DNA from: Bradyrhizobium sp. U87765 SZCCT0048
GTDB lineage: Bacteria; Pseudomonadota; Alphaproteobacteria; Rhizobiales; Xanthobacteraceae
NCBI RefSeq assembly: GCF_018131225.1
Contig: NZ_JAFCMM010000003.1
Location: 446,001 to 510,000, forward strand
DNA length: 64,000 nucleotides
Direction of reading: 5' to 3'
In this document: positions 1 to 8,583 of the stretch, one piece after another
How the letters are laid out: each line of letters begins with the position of its first letter
Position numbering within the stretch: position 1 is the first letter of the stretch
Notes under the pieces: model-generated
What the model was told of the DNA's origin: nothing
The model's database searches: none
Seen by the model: the letters and a program-made list of their open reading frames with translations, nothing else
Program-made: the position numbers and the translations under genes

Positions 1-502
1 CGACCGCACCGACCATGGCCGAGTAGCCGATCAGGCTCACGAGGGTCAGCGTCAGCGCCAGCGTCACCGCCGGCAACGCTTCGGGCAGCAACACCTTGCG
101 CACGATCTGCAGCGGGCTGGCGCCGAACGCGCGCGCCGCCTCGATCAGGCCCTGGTCGACCTCGCGCACGGCCGCCTCGACCACACGGGCGATGAACGGC
201 ACCGCCGCGATGGTCAACGGCACAGTGGCGGCCGCGGTGCCGATCGAGGTGCCGGCGATAAAACGCGTCAGCGGAACGATCGCCACGACCAGGATGATGA
301 ATGGCGTCGAGCGCGTGGCGTTGACGACAAGGCCGACGAGGCGGTTCGTGACAGGCGCGGGAAACAGCTCGCCAGCGCGGCTGGTGGCAAGGAAGATGCC
401 GAGCGGCAAACCGATGATCGTGCCGAACAGGCCGGCCAACGCCACCATGCGCAAGGTATCGACCGTCGACCAGGCGATCATGCTGAGGAGTTCAGGCGAC
501 AT
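1..502 (-). CDS. metI: Methionine ABC transporter permease MetI (3' end cut by window)
   Basis: Membrane permease of the D-/L-methionine importer MetNIQ. The reading frame starts at the ATG at 502 and runs off the left edge, so about 167 N-terminal residues are visible. They contain hydrophobic segments and the binding-protein-dependent permease (EAA-type) loop with EAARAFGAS, followed by further membrane helix. The stretch VNATRSTPFIILV is typical of MetI. Its first codons overlap the end of metN by 11 bases, so the two genes are cotranscribed and probably translationally coupled. The binding protein MetQ would be expected beyond the left edge. The family call is firm. The substrate is inferred from the pairing with a NIL-domain ATPase. 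Confidence 0.9.
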   Translation of the reverse strand, partial: MSPELLSMIAWSTVDTLRMVALAGLFGTIIGLPLGIFLATSRAGELFPAPVTNRLVGLVVNATRSTPFIILVVAIVPLTRFIAGTSIGTAAATVPLTIAAVPFIARVVEAAVREVDQGLIEAARAFGASPLQIVRKVLLPEALPAVTLALTLTLVSLIGYSAMVGAV

Positions 503-1616
503 AGCCGAGTCGCTCCACCGTGTTGCCGCCGGCCTCGAGCTGGGCGGCGATCTGCGTTACCTGCTCGGCTGACGCGGGAATGGCGACGATGAGGGTGCCG
601 AACGGATGGCCAGAAATCATCTCGACCTGGCCGTGCAGAATGTTGACGTCGACGTCGAAGCGCCGGGTGAGCTGCGACAGCAGCGGCTGGCTCGCCTCGT
701 GACCGCGGAAGGACAGCCGCAGCACGGCCTGCGCGCCGGTGGCGGGCCGCTCCGCGACGAGCTTTTCCTGCAGCCATTCCGGCACATGGCTGCCGGTGAC
801 CGAGCCGACGAAGCGCTGCGTGACCTCGTGGCGTGGTGAGGCGAACACCTCGAACGTCGCGCCTTCCTCGACGATCCGGCCGTGCTCCAGCACCGCGACG
901 CGGTCGGCGAGCGCCTTCACCACGGCCATCTCATGGGTGATGAACAGGATGGTGAGATTGAGATCCTTGTTGATCCGTTTGAGCAGATCGAGAATCTGGT
1001 CGGTCGTTTCCGGATCGAGCGCGGACGTCGCCTCGTCCGACAGCAGCACCTTGGGGCTGGTGGCGAGCGCGCGCGCGATACCGACGCGCTGCTTCTGACC
1101 GCCCGACAGCTCTGCAGGGTAGCGATCGCGCTTGTCGGCAAGGCCGACCATGTCGAGCAGTGGCAGCACGGCCTTGGCGATGTCGCGCCTGGCGACGCCG
1201 GCGATCTCCAGCGGCAGCGCGATATTGTCGAATGCGGTGCGTGACGACAGCAGGTTGAAATGCTGGAAGATCATGCCGATCGAGCGCCGCGCCGCGCGCA
1301 GTCCGCGCTCATCGAGCGCGGTGATATCGGTGCCGTTGACGACGACGCGTCCGCTCGTCGGCCGCTCGAGGCCGTTGATCAGACGGATGAGCGACGACTT
1401 GCCGGCGCCGCTGCGACCGATGACGCCGACGATGGCGCCATCGGGCACCACGAGGTTGATGTCGCGCAACGCCACCACCGCAGCGCTGTCGCCGCGCGCG
1501 GCGTAGGTCTTGCCAACGCCCTCGATCTCGATTCCCGCGGCGGTCTGGCGGGTCGCAGAGTCCACGGTCACCCCCGTCTGTCGGGGCCAGTTCTGTCTGG
1601 GCCAAGGCGCATTCAT
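492..1616 (-). CDS. metN: Methionine ABC transporter ATP-binding protein MetN
   Basis: ATPase subunit of the methionine importer, 374 residues from the chosen ATG. It has Walker A GRSGAGKS (residues 67-74), the signature LSGGQKQR, and a Walker B followed by DEATSALDPE. The C-terminal 80 or so residues form the ACT-like NIL domain, which in MetN proteins binds methionine and inhibits transport. The domain order and length match MetN. An upstream in-frame start at 1721 is possible, but it would add a non-conserved 35-residue leader, so I chose 1616. The gene is followed by metI with an 11-base overlap. Confidence 0.92.
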   Translation of the reverse strand: MNAPWPRQNWPRQTGVTVDSATRQTAAGIEIEGVGKTYAARGDSAAVVALRDINLVVPDGAIVGVIGRSGAGKSSLIRLINGLERPTSGRVVVNGTDITALDERGLRAARRSIGMIFQHFNLLSSRTAFDNIALPLEIAGVARRDIAKAVLPLLDMVGLADKRDRYPAELSGGQKQRVGIARALATSPKVLLSDEATSALDPETTDQILDLLKRINKDLNLTILFITHEMAVVKALADRVAVLEHGRIVEEGATFEVFASPRHEVTQRFVGSVTGSHVPEWLQEKLVAERPATGAQAVLRLSFRGHEASQPLLSQLTRRFDVDVNILHGQVEMISGHPFGTLIVAIPASAEQVTQIAAQLEAGGNTVERLGYVA

Positions 1617-2004
1617 CGCGGAACCGGCTTTCGTCGTTTGGCGCTGGAAATGGCGGAATAATGACAAGCTCCGCTTATCCAGAAACGTCCGACGCTGCAA
1701 TGCACCCAAACCACAAAGCAATACAACGCCTCTGGTTTTAGCCTTGGCGACCGTTTTCTTTCAAGCGGCCGACGGCAGGCGACGCGCATGTCCTACACCC
1801 CGCGAAACGATTTCGGCTCGCAAGGAAGGTGCCCACTGGGTACTCCCATGGACCGGCACATCACTGCCCGGCATGGGCTCTCATCGCACCAAATACCGGC
1901 AGAGGCGCATTTTTCTGAATGGCATGACGGCGCAGGACAAACCTGCCCGCGATGCCGGCCAATATGGCAACTCAATCTCACGGACGTCGCCTAAAATCGG
2001 AACC
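1617..2004. other. Divergent intergenic region metN / binding protein
   Basis: This 388-base stretch between two divergent transporter genes should hold both promoters. It is less GC-rich than the flanking genes near 1660-1760. I saw no convincing riboswitch, terminator or conserved small gene. The open frames across it have no recognisable protein features. Confidence 0.4.
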
Positions 2005-2979
2005 ATGATCATCCGATATGCACGCACGCTCTTCGCCGCCTGGTTGCTGCTCGGCGCAGCCTCGCACAACGCCGCTCTCGGACAGGAGGCGCGGCCCGCC
2101 GACCAGATCCGCATCGGCCTGCAGAAATCCTCGACCTTGATCGCGGTCCTGCGCGCCAACGGCGAACTTGAGAAGGCGCTCGCCCCGCTCGGCGTTAAGG
2201 TGACGTGGCATGAATTCTCAAGCGGGCTGCCGCTGCTGGAATCGCTCGGCGTCGGCAATCTCGACTTTGGCGCCGACGTTGCCGACACCGTGCCGATCTT
2301 CGCCCAGGCCGCCGGCTCTAGGCTGGTCTACGTCGCCGAGGAGAGCGCCTCGCCCGCGGCACAGGCCATTCTCGTCGCGGGCCATGCGCCGATCGCCTCG
2401 CTCGCCGACCTCAAGGGCAAGACGGTCGCGGTGACCAAGGGCGCGGGGAGCCACTACCTGCTGCTCGCCGCGCTCGGCAAGGCGGGGCTCACCTTCAAGG
2501 ATATCACACCAGCCTATCTCGCGCCGGCCGACGGCCGCGCGGCGTTCGTCACTGACAAGGTTGCCGCTTGGGTGGCGTGGGATCCGTTCCTCACCAGCGC
2601 GCAGCAGCAGTCCGGCGCGCGCGTGCTGGCGGACGGCAGCGGCGGTCTTGCCAACTACAAGCGCTACTACCTCGCGTCCGAAACCTTCGCCGACCGCCGC
2701 GATGACGTGCTCAACATTGTGTACGCAAAGCTGCGGGACACCGGCGCGTGGGTGAAGGCGCATCCGAAGGAGGCCGCGAAACTGCTGGCGGACCTGTGGG
2801 GCATCGACGCCGCCACGGTCGAGACAGCCAACAGCCATCGCAGCTATGGCGTCGGCGCGGTGACGCCCGACAAGCTCGGCGAGCAGCAGAAGATCGCTGA
2901 CGCCTTCTTCGGCGAGGGGCTGTTGCCACGCAAGCTCGATACCTCCACCGTCAAGATCTGGACGCCGAAGGCGCCGTGA
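2005..2979 (+). CDS. Aliphatic sulfonate-type ABC transporter substrate-binding protein
   Basis: Periplasmic binding protein of the SsuA/TauA (NMT1-like) family, 324 residues. The ATG at 2005 opens a clear Sec signal peptide (IIRYARTLFAAWLLLGAA, ending near ALGQ). The mature part begins IRIGLQKS and contains ADGRAAFVTDKVAAWVAWDPF, the ligand-domain pattern of this family. The frame is open further upstream, but only the 2005 start yields a signal peptide. No matching SsuB/SsuC genes are adjacent, and the protein is divergent from metNI, so it may feed a permease encoded elsewhere. The substrate is inferred: an alkanesulfonate or another organosulfur compound. Confidence 0.8.
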   Translation: MIIRYARTLFAAWLLLGAASHNAALGQEARPADQIRIGLQKSSTLIAVLRANGELEKALAPLGVKVTWHEFSSGLPLLESLGVGNLDFGADVADTVPIFAQAAGSRLVYVAEESASPAAQAILVAGHAPIASLADLKGKTVAVTKGAGSHYLLLAALGKAGLTFKDITPAYLAPADGRAAFVTDKVAAWVAWDPFLTSAQQQSGARVLADGSGGLANYKRYYLASETFADRRDDVLNIVYAKLRDTGAWVKAHPKEAAKLLADLWGIDAATVETANSHRSYGVGAVTPDKLGEQQKIADAFFGEGLLPRKLDTSTVKIWTPKAP

Positions 2980-3004
2980 CTCGTCGGCCCCACACGACCC
3001 ATCC

Positions 3005-4501
3005 ATGACGCAGGGCAGGCAGCGAGGCGAGGCCACGACGACGGTGGCCATCATTGGCGGCGGCGTATCCGGCGCCGCCACGGCGCTGGCGTTGCGCCGG
3101 CTGCGCGCGGATATCGACATCACGGTCATCGAACCACGCGAGACGGTCGGGCGCGGCCTCGCTTACAGCACGACCGATCCGTCGCACCGCATCAACGTGC
3201 CGGCGCCGCGGATGGAGATCCATCCCGACGATCCCACGAACTTTGCGCAGTGGCTCGATCGGCATGGCGTCGTGCAGGCAGACCCGCAGGCATTGCTGCC
3301 CGACGGCCGGCTGTTTCCAAGCCGGCACGCCTTCGGCGGCTATCTCAGCGATCGGTTCGCGCATGCTGCGGTCGCGCACTGGCGGACCCGCGCCAGCGCC
3401 ATCGATCATTCCGGCGGCCGCTGTCGCGTCGTCTGCGCCGACGGGCGCACCCTGGCCGCCGATGTCGTGGTGCTGGCGATCTGCCATCCACCACCGACCG
3501 TGCCAGCAGCGCTTGCGCCGTTCGCCGGCACATCGTGGCTTGTCGCAGACCCCTGGGCGCCGCAGGCATTCGATGCGATCGCGAACGACGAGCGGCTGCT
3601 GATCGTCGGCACTGGCCTGACCATGGCCGACATTGTCGCGACGCTGGACCGGCGCGGCCATCGCGGCCCGCTCGTGGCGATTTCGCGCCGCGGCCAGCGC
3701 TCGCAACCACACACCGCACACCCGGCCGATCCGTTCGGTGATTTCCTGTCCCCGCCACCGACGGGAGCGCTGGCGCTGCTGCGCCGCGTCCGCGCGACGC
3801 TGGCACAGGCGAATGCGACGGGCCTTTCGTGGCATCCCGTGCTCGACCAGGTGCGCCTGCAGGGCCAGGCGATCTGGCAGGCGCTGTCGGAAGCAGAGCG
3901 GCAACGCTTGCTGCGCCACCTCCGGCCATTCTGGGACACCCATCGCTTCCGCGTCGCGCCGCAGGTGCACGCCGTGCTGGAGCGTCGTCTCGACGACGGC
4001 ACGCTCGGCATCCGGGCCGCCACGGTCCAGCGTGTCGCCGATCGCGGCGATCGCCTCGATGTCGTTCTGCGCCCGCGCCGTGGCCATGCCGAACCGCTGA
4101 CGGTGGACCGCATCGTCCTCGCGACCGGCCCCGCCCATGGCGGCCTGTTCCGCGACGACGCCTTGCTACGGCAGATGAGACAACAGGGACTGGCGCGCCC
4201 AGACGTCTATGGTCTTGGCGTTGCCGTCGACGGCGACAGCCGCGTGATCGACGCCCATGGCGTCGCTCAGTCGCACCTGCTGGTCGCCGGTCCGCTGGCG
4301 CGCGGCACGTTTGGTGAGTTGATGGGCGTGCCGGATGTGGTCCGGCATGCCCGGCGTGTGGCTGAGATGATCGCGCATTTGCCCGCGTTGCCGAGGCATA
4401 AACACGAGCGCCCCGCTGACACGCGACAAGCGAACGCCCCGGCGCCCGTGGCACGGCGCCGTGCAAGCCCGGCGGGCAAAGCCGGCACGGAACACCCGTG
4501 A
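3005..4501 (+). CDS. FAD/NAD(P)-binding oxidoreductase (NAD_binding_9 type)
   Basis: A 498-residue flavoprotein. An N-terminal Rossmann dinucleotide fold carries GGGVSG at residues 18-23. The next part, GRGLAYST...HRINVPAP, is the pattern of the FAD-NAD(P)-binding family often called HemY-like or 'FAD/NAD(P)-binding protein'. A second nucleotide-binding motif, VGTGLTMAD, lies near residue 200. The C-terminal 30 or so residues are rich in Ala, Arg and Pro and look disordered. It starts 25 bases after the binding-protein gene on the same strand, so the two probably form an operon, which might suggest oxidation of a sulfur compound. The substrate is unknown. Confidence 0.75.
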   Translation: MTQGRQRGEATTTVAIIGGGVSGAATALALRRLRADIDITVIEPRETVGRGLAYSTTDPSHRINVPAPRMEIHPDDPTNFAQWLDRHGVVQADPQALLPDGRLFPSRHAFGGYLSDRFAHAAVAHWRTRASAIDHSGGRCRVVCADGRTLAADVVVLAICHPPPTVPAALAPFAGTSWLVADPWAPQAFDAIANDERLLIVGTGLTMADIVATLDRRGHRGPLVAISRRGQRSQPHTAHPADPFGDFLSPPPTGALALLRRVRATLAQANATGLSWHPVLDQVRLQGQAIWQALSEAERQRLLRHLRPFWDTHRFRVAPQVHAVLERRLDDGTLGIRAATVQRVADRGDRLDVVLRPRRGHAEPLTVDRIVLATGPAHGGLFRDDALLRQMRQQGLARPDVYGLGVAVDGDSRVIDAHGVAQSHLLVAGPLARGTFGELMGVPDVVRHARRVAEMIAHLPALPRHKHERPADTRQANAPAPVARRRASPAGKAGTEHP

Positions 4502-4512
4502 TTCGTGCGGCC

Positions 4513-4541
4513 TTGCAGAACCCGATGAAATTGTCTATAAG
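4513..4541 (+). promoter_or_regulatory. Candidate sigma-70 promoter of the cold-shock gene
   Basis: TTGCAG (4513-4518) and TATAAG (4536-4541) are separated by 17 bases. Transcription would start near 4548 and leave a leader of about 140 bases before the cold-shock ATG. Long leaders are usual for cspA-type genes. Confidence 0.5.
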
Positions 4542-4685
4542 GGCTGCATTCGACTGCTAGCTCTGCCTTGTTGAGCGCGCCCGCTTTCCGGGCTCCTTCC
4601 CCCAAGACATCGCTGAACATCGGATTGGAACCCGCGTGAGCATCATGCGGGCAGCATGCGCATTTGCGCGTTTTGGAGAAGATCA

Positions 4686-4895
4686 ATGTCGACTGGAACT
4701 GTGAAGTGGTTCAACACGCAGAAGGGCTTCGGCTTCATCGAGCCGAGCGATGGCTCGAAGGACGTTTTCGTCCACATCAGCGCCGTTGAACGCGCCGGCA
4801 TGAGCTCGCTCAACGAAGGCCAGAAGGTCTCGTACGAACTCAAGACCGACAAGATGCGCGGCAAGGTCAGCGCCGAGAACATCAGCATCGCCTGA
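4686..4895 (+). CDS. cspA: Cold-shock protein, CspA family
   Basis: A 69-residue single cold-shock domain (OB fold) that binds single-stranded RNA or DNA as a chaperone. RNP1 is KGFGFIEP and RNP2 is VFVHISAV. The ATG at 4686 gives MSTGTVKWFN, the usual family start, and is preceded by GGAGAAG. The ten extra codons possible upstream are not conserved family sequence. The gene has its own promoter candidate, a long leader and a strong terminator, so it is a single-gene unit. The symbol denotes the family; rhizobia carry several paralogues. Confidence 0.95.
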   Translation: MSTGTVKWFNTQKGFGFIEPSDGSKDVFVHISAVERAGMSSLNEGQKVSYELKTDKMRGKVSAENISIA

Positions 4896-4961
4896 TCCGT
4901 CGGCCAGGAAGATCACCGCGGATGTACCGGGATCTCGGCCATTGACAGGATTCTGCTGACG

Positions 4962-4992
4962 ACGTCCTCACCCACCGGGTGAGGACGTTTTT
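4962..4992 (+). terminator. Rho-independent terminator after the cold-shock gene
   Basis: A perfect 12-bp stem (4962-4973 with 4977-4988) has a 3-base loop and is followed by a run of T. It lies about 65 bases after the cspA stop. In the other orientation it could also stop minus-strand reading beyond the DsbA-like gene, which ends at 5015, but the U-run favours the plus strand. Confidence 0.9.
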
Positions 4993-5014
4993 CGTGCTGC
5001 GTGCACGGTGGATA

Positions 5015-5674
5015 TCAGTTCGCTTTCGGCTGCTGCTTTGCCATCGCACGAGCGTCGGCGATCGCGCGTTTGAACATCGCCGCGTCGAGCACGCCGGGCA
5101 CGCGGAAGGTACCGATGATGAACGACGGCGTGGAATTGAAGCCGAACGCCTCGGCCTGAGCGTTGTTGCGCTTGAGCAGCGCCTCGATGTCGTCCTTGTG
5201 GGCCAGCATGTCGGCTTCGGCCCTGGCGACGTCGACCCCGGCCCTGGTCAACGCCTCACGCAGCGTCGTCTCGGTCAGACGGCCCTTGAGCTCCATCAGC
5301 GCGTGATGGCTGGCCTCGTACTTGTCCTGGTAACGCGCCGCGACCACGAGCCGCGACGCAAGGCCCGACGGTGCCCCGAGGATCGGCCATTCCTTCATCA
5401 CGAGGCGGACCTTGCCGTCCTCCTTGATGACCTTCGCCAGCTCGGGCGCCAGCTTCTTGCAGTACGGACACTGGTAGTCGAACCATTCGACGATGGTGAT
5501 GTCGCCGTCCGGATTGCCCATTGCGGGAATCGCCGGATCGCGCAGCACCTTGTCGCGGGTCAGCACATCCTCGGCCTCTTCCGCCGAGGCGACCGCACCG
5601 GCTCCCAGCGCCAGCACCATGCCGATCAGCGAGGCGGCCATCGCCCGTTTCAGCGTTGCCAATCCATACATCAT
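5015..5674 (-). CDS. DsbA-family thioredoxin-like periplasmic protein
   Basis: Thiol-disulfide oxidoreductase of the DsbA/Com1 group, 219 residues from the first of two adjacent ATGs. A signal peptide covers about residues 1-31 (LIGMVLALGAGAVASA). The redox motif is CPYC at residues 69-72, inside WFDYQCPYC. The cis-proline loop is STPSF near the C-terminal end. It probably acts in the periplasm on secreted proteins. The alternative longer frame (to 5743) would place the signal peptide internally, so it was rejected. The small lipoprotein gene lies 88 bases upstream on the same strand. Confidence 0.88.
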   Translation of the reverse strand: MMYGLATLKRAMAASLIGMVLALGAGAVASAEEAEDVLTRDKVLRDPAIPAMGNPDGDITIVEWFDYQCPYCKKLAPELAKVIKEDGKVRLVMKEWPILGAPSGLASRLVVAARYQDKYEASHHALMELKGRLTETTLREALTRAGVDVARAEADMLAHKDDIEALLKRNNAQAEAFGFNSTPSFIIGTFRVPGVLDAAMFKRAIADARAMAKQQPKAN

Positions 5675-5762
5675 ACGTTCTCGATTTCTGTCAGGCGGGT
5701 CTGGCTGTGGGTCGTGGGAAGCACACGCCGGCTGGCGCGGCAAGCTGCGGTGTCGACGCTCA

Positions 5763-6035
5763 CTATTTGTTGTCCATCATGTAGTCCTGGATCTTGCGCA
5801 GGTTACGCTTGCCCTGCTGCTCCTGGAGCGTGGTGACATGGTCGCGGTCGCGCCGGCAGGCCACGTAGGCATCCGAACCGGGCTTGAGGCCACGCGACTG
5901 GCAGTAGGCATCGTCGTCGGGAGCGGGGGCGGCAGCGGCGGCCTGTGGCCGGTCCTCCTGCTGCTGGGCACAACCACCGAGCAGGACCCCTGTCAGGGCG
6001 GCGGCAAGCAGAACGGGGATGGTCAGGCGGGTCAT
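5763..6035 (-). CDS. Small lipoprotein, hypothetical
   Basis: A 90-residue predicted lipoprotein. The ATG at 6035 opens a type II signal peptide with lipobox LLGGC at residues 18-22. An Ala/Pro-rich linker follows, and then a short polar domain containing two cysteines (YCQS...VACRRDRD) and a helical tail. I do not recognise a function. The small size and cell-envelope location suit a structural or accessory role. It is on the same strand as, and upstream of, the DsbA-like gene, which could help form its disulfide; this is inference only. Confidence 0.75.
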   Translation of the reverse strand: MTRLTIPVLLAAALTGVLLGGCAQQQEDRPQAAAAAPAPDDDAYCQSRGLKPGSDAYVACRRDRDHVTTLQEQQGKRNLRKIQDYMMDNK

Positions 6036-6100
6036 GTCGGATCCATGGCAGGGAACGGAAGGCCGGCCGACTGTCGAACCAGAATCATGGATTTGTAAAG

Positions 6101-6125
6101 GCAGCCGCCCCACCGGGGCGGCCGC
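6101..6125 (-). terminator. Probable terminator of prpE
   Basis: A GC-only 8-bp stem (6104-6111 with 6115-6122), extendable by weaker pairs, lies 18 bases after the prpE stop. On the minus strand it is followed by a short T-rich tail, TTTACAAAT. Confidence 0.5.
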
Positions 6126-6140
6126 CTGGCCACGGCACGG

Positions 6141-8051
6141 TCAGCCGCCCAGCCCCCTGCCCTTGAGCGCCTGATCGATTTCACCGAGAATCGCCGGATC
6201 ATCAATGGTGGCCGGCATGGTCCAGCTGTCGCCGTCGGCGATCTTCTTCATGGTGCCGCGCAGGATCTTGCCCGAACGGGTCTTCGGCAGACGCCCGACC
6301 GCGATGGCGAGCTTGAACGCCGCCACCGGACCGATGCGGTCACGCACCAGCGCGACGACCTCTCGCTCGACGTCCGCGGGCGACTTGGTGACACCTGCCT
6401 TGAGCACCAGGAAACCGCAGGGCACCTCTCCCTTGAGCGCATCCTTGACGCCGAGCACAGCGCATTCGGCGACGTCCGGATGGGACGCCAGCACTTCTTC
6501 CATGCCACCGGTCGATAGGCGATGGCCGGCGACATTGATGATGTCGTCGGTGCGCCCCATCACGAAGACATAGCCGTCGTTGTCCTTGTAGCCGGCGTCG
6601 GAGGTTTTGTAGTAGCCGGGAAACTCGGACAGATAGGCCTCTTGGAACCTGTCATCCTGCTGCCACAGCGTCGGCAGGCAGCCGGGCGGCATCGGCAGCT
6701 TGATGACGATCGACCCCATGGTGTTCGCCGCCACCGGCCGCGCCGCCTCGTCCACCACATCGACCTGATAACCCGGCATCGGCACCGTCGGCGAGCCATG
6801 CTTGACCGGCAACAGACCGAGCCCGACCGGATTGCCCGCGATGCACCAGCCGGTCTCCGTCTGCCACCAGTGATCGACCACCGGCACCTTGAGCTGGGCC
6901 TCGGCCCATTCGACCGTCGGCGGGTCGGCGCGCTCGCCGGCCAGGAACAGGGTCCTGAAGCGGGACAGGTCGAACCGTCGGATGAACGTTCCCTCCGGAT
7001 CGTCCTTGCGGATGGCACGGAACGCAGTCGGTGCGGTGAAGAAGGCGACCGCCTTGTGCTCGGCGATGACGCGCCAGAAGGCACCGGCATCGGGCGTGCC
7101 GACCGGCTTGCCCTCGTACATGATCGAGGTCGCGCCGTGGAACAGCGGCGCATAGATGATGTAGCTGTGACCGACCACCCAGCCGATGTCGGAGCCACAC
7201 CACCACACCTCACCGGGCTTGACGCCGTAGAGGTTCTCCATCGACCACTTCAGCGCAACTGCATGGCCGCCATTGTCGCGCACCACGCCCTTTGGAATGC
7301 CGGTCGTGCCCGACGTATAGAGGATGTAGAGCGGATCGGTCGCCTTGACCGGCACACACGGCGCGGCCTTGCCGGCGGCAAATGCAGCGCGCCGCAGATC
7401 GGCCCAGTCGTGGTCACGGCCGGCGACGAGATCGCAGCGCTCCTGCGGCCGCTGCAGGATCAGGCACGCGGACGGCTTCGCCCCGGCAAGGGCGATCGCT
7501 TCGTCGAGCAGCGGCTTGTATTTGACGATGCGGCCGGGCTCGAGGCCGCAGCTCGCCGACAGGATCAGCCTCGGCTGCGCATCCTCGATGCGCGTCGCAA
7601 GTTCCTTGGCGGCAAAGCCACCAAACACCACCGAGTGCACCGCGCCGATGCGCGCGCAGGCGAGCATCGCCACCATCGCCTCGGGCACCATCGGCATGTA
7701 CAGCAGCACACGGTCGCCCTTGACCACGCCGAAATCCTGCAGCACCGCGGCGAGCGTCTGCACCTCTTTCAGCAATTCACCATAGGTGAAGGTCGACACC
7801 GTGCCCGCGAGCGGCGAATCGTGGATCAGCGCCAGCTGGTCGGCACGCCCGTTGGCCACCTGACGATCGAGCGCATTGTGGCAGGTGTTGAGGACGCCGT
7901 CGGGAAACCAGCGGCCATAAACCCCTTGATCGGGATCAAAAATGGTCCTGGGAAACTCGAGCCAGTCGATGTCGCGGGCGGCCTCGCCCCAGAACCCGAT
8001 CGGGTCGCGCATCGCGCGGGCGTAGACCTCGTGATAGCGGCTGGCGGCCAT
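6141..8051 (-). CDS. prpE: Propionyl-CoA / short-chain acyl-CoA synthetase (PrpE)
   Basis: AMP-forming acyl-CoA ligase of 636 residues that converts propionate (or acetate) plus CoA and ATP to the acyl-CoA. Visible motifs are the P-loop-like YTSGTTGIPKG, the adenylate motif WWQTETGW, and the C-terminal lysine in RSGKILRG (about K595), which is the usual site of regulatory acetylation. The N-terminal segment YARAMRDPIGFW is typical of PrpE rather than Acs. The ATG at 8051 was chosen over an upstream in-frame start because family homology begins there. It is monocistronic, with a hairpin after the stop. It could supply acyl-CoA from acids imported by the MctP-type permease at 58-60 kb. Confidence 0.9.
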   Translation of the reverse strand: MAASRYHEVYARAMRDPIGFWGEAARDIDWLEFPRTIFDPDQGVYGRWFPDGVLNTCHNALDRQVANGRADQLALIHDSPLAGTVSTFTYGELLKEVQTLAAVLQDFGVVKGDRVLLYMPMVPEAMVAMLACARIGAVHSVVFGGFAAKELATRIEDAQPRLILSASCGLEPGRIVKYKPLLDEAIALAGAKPSACLILQRPQERCDLVAGRDHDWADLRRAAFAAGKAAPCVPVKATDPLYILYTSGTTGIPKGVVRDNGGHAVALKWSMENLYGVKPGEVWWCGSDIGWVVGHSYIIYAPLFHGATSIMYEGKPVGTPDAGAFWRVIAEHKAVAFFTAPTAFRAIRKDDPEGTFIRRFDLSRFRTLFLAGERADPPTVEWAEAQLKVPVVDHWWQTETGWCIAGNPVGLGLLPVKHGSPTVPMPGYQVDVVDEAARPVAANTMGSIVIKLPMPPGCLPTLWQQDDRFQEAYLSEFPGYYKTSDAGYKDNDGYVFVMGRTDDIINVAGHRLSTGGMEEVLASHPDVAECAVLGVKDALKGEVPCGFLVLKAGVTKSPADVEREVVALVRDRIGPVAAFKLAIAVGRLPKTRSGKILRGTMKKIADGDSWTMPATIDDPAILGEIDQALKGRGLGG

Positions 8052-8212
8052 GGCGTCATTCTCCCGGATGTCGTCGGCTCGGCGCCGCATCGTTCACGGA
8101 GCCGGATTTTGGCCGCCATTGTCACGGGAAAAGGCATCAATTCAAGCCGCAATGGGGTGGCCATTGGTATGAGATGCAATCCGCCAATGCATCCGAACGC
8201 GCGCCGGCCCGG

Positions 8213-8452
8213 TCATTGTGGCCGTGATCTTTCGTGCCGCAATTGCAGCGCCACAAGATGCTTTTCGTAGAGCGACAGCCAACGCCGCTCGGCGGGCGAG
8301 CGCCAGTCGTCCGCGATCATGCTGATGAAAACGTCGGGATCGGCGATCGCCGTCTCGAGCCGCAGGAATTCGGTGGTCTCGGCAAAGCTGAGGCCGAGCA
8401 GCACGCGACGACCGCGCGTATCTGTCGAATAGGTATCGTCACCGATCGCCAT
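8213..8452 (-). CDS. Conserved small hypothetical protein
   Basis: A 79-residue soluble protein with no signal peptide or membrane segment. It is rich in acidic and aromatic residues (ETTEFLRLETAIADP, ERRWLSLYEKH) and probably helical. I do not recognise a family. Its codon use (third-position G/C) and typical coding composition suggest a real gene. A perfect inverted repeat lies 43 bases upstream of its start and may regulate it. Confidence 0.6.
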   Translation of the reverse strand: MAIGDDTYSTDTRGRRVLLGLSFAETTEFLRLETAIADPDVFISMIADDWRSPAERRWLSLYEKHLVALQLRHERSRPQ

Positions 8453-8494
8453 GGCGCCACTTGAAAAGCGCAGCGGAGCGGCGTCAACGGCGCA

Positions 8495-8529
8495 GCGATC
8501 TTAACGTAACCCGTCAATGTTAAGATCGC
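8495..8529. repeat. Perfect 11-bp inverted repeat
   Basis: GCGATCTTAAC (8495-8505) and GTTAAGATCGC (8519-8529) are separated by 13 bases. It lies 54 bases after the TPR-LprI stop and 43 bases before the start of the 79-residue gene, both on the minus strand. There is no T-run on either side, so an operator or processing hairpin is as likely as a terminator. Confidence 0.6.
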
Positions 8530-8583
8530 GGACACGGGTACGATGGTGGCAGCGTGCTCCCGTGACTCTGCGTGGGGAACGTG

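Noticed and set aside
1617..2004. Possible SAM riboswitch upstream of metN
   Set aside because: I looked for a SAM-II-like leader because metNI is methionine-linked, but saw no convincing conserved core or pseudoknot by eye. A covariance-model search would be decisive.
6522..8270. 582-codon plus-strand frame opposite prpE
   Set aside because: No domain or signal; prpE motifs on the minus strand are complete.
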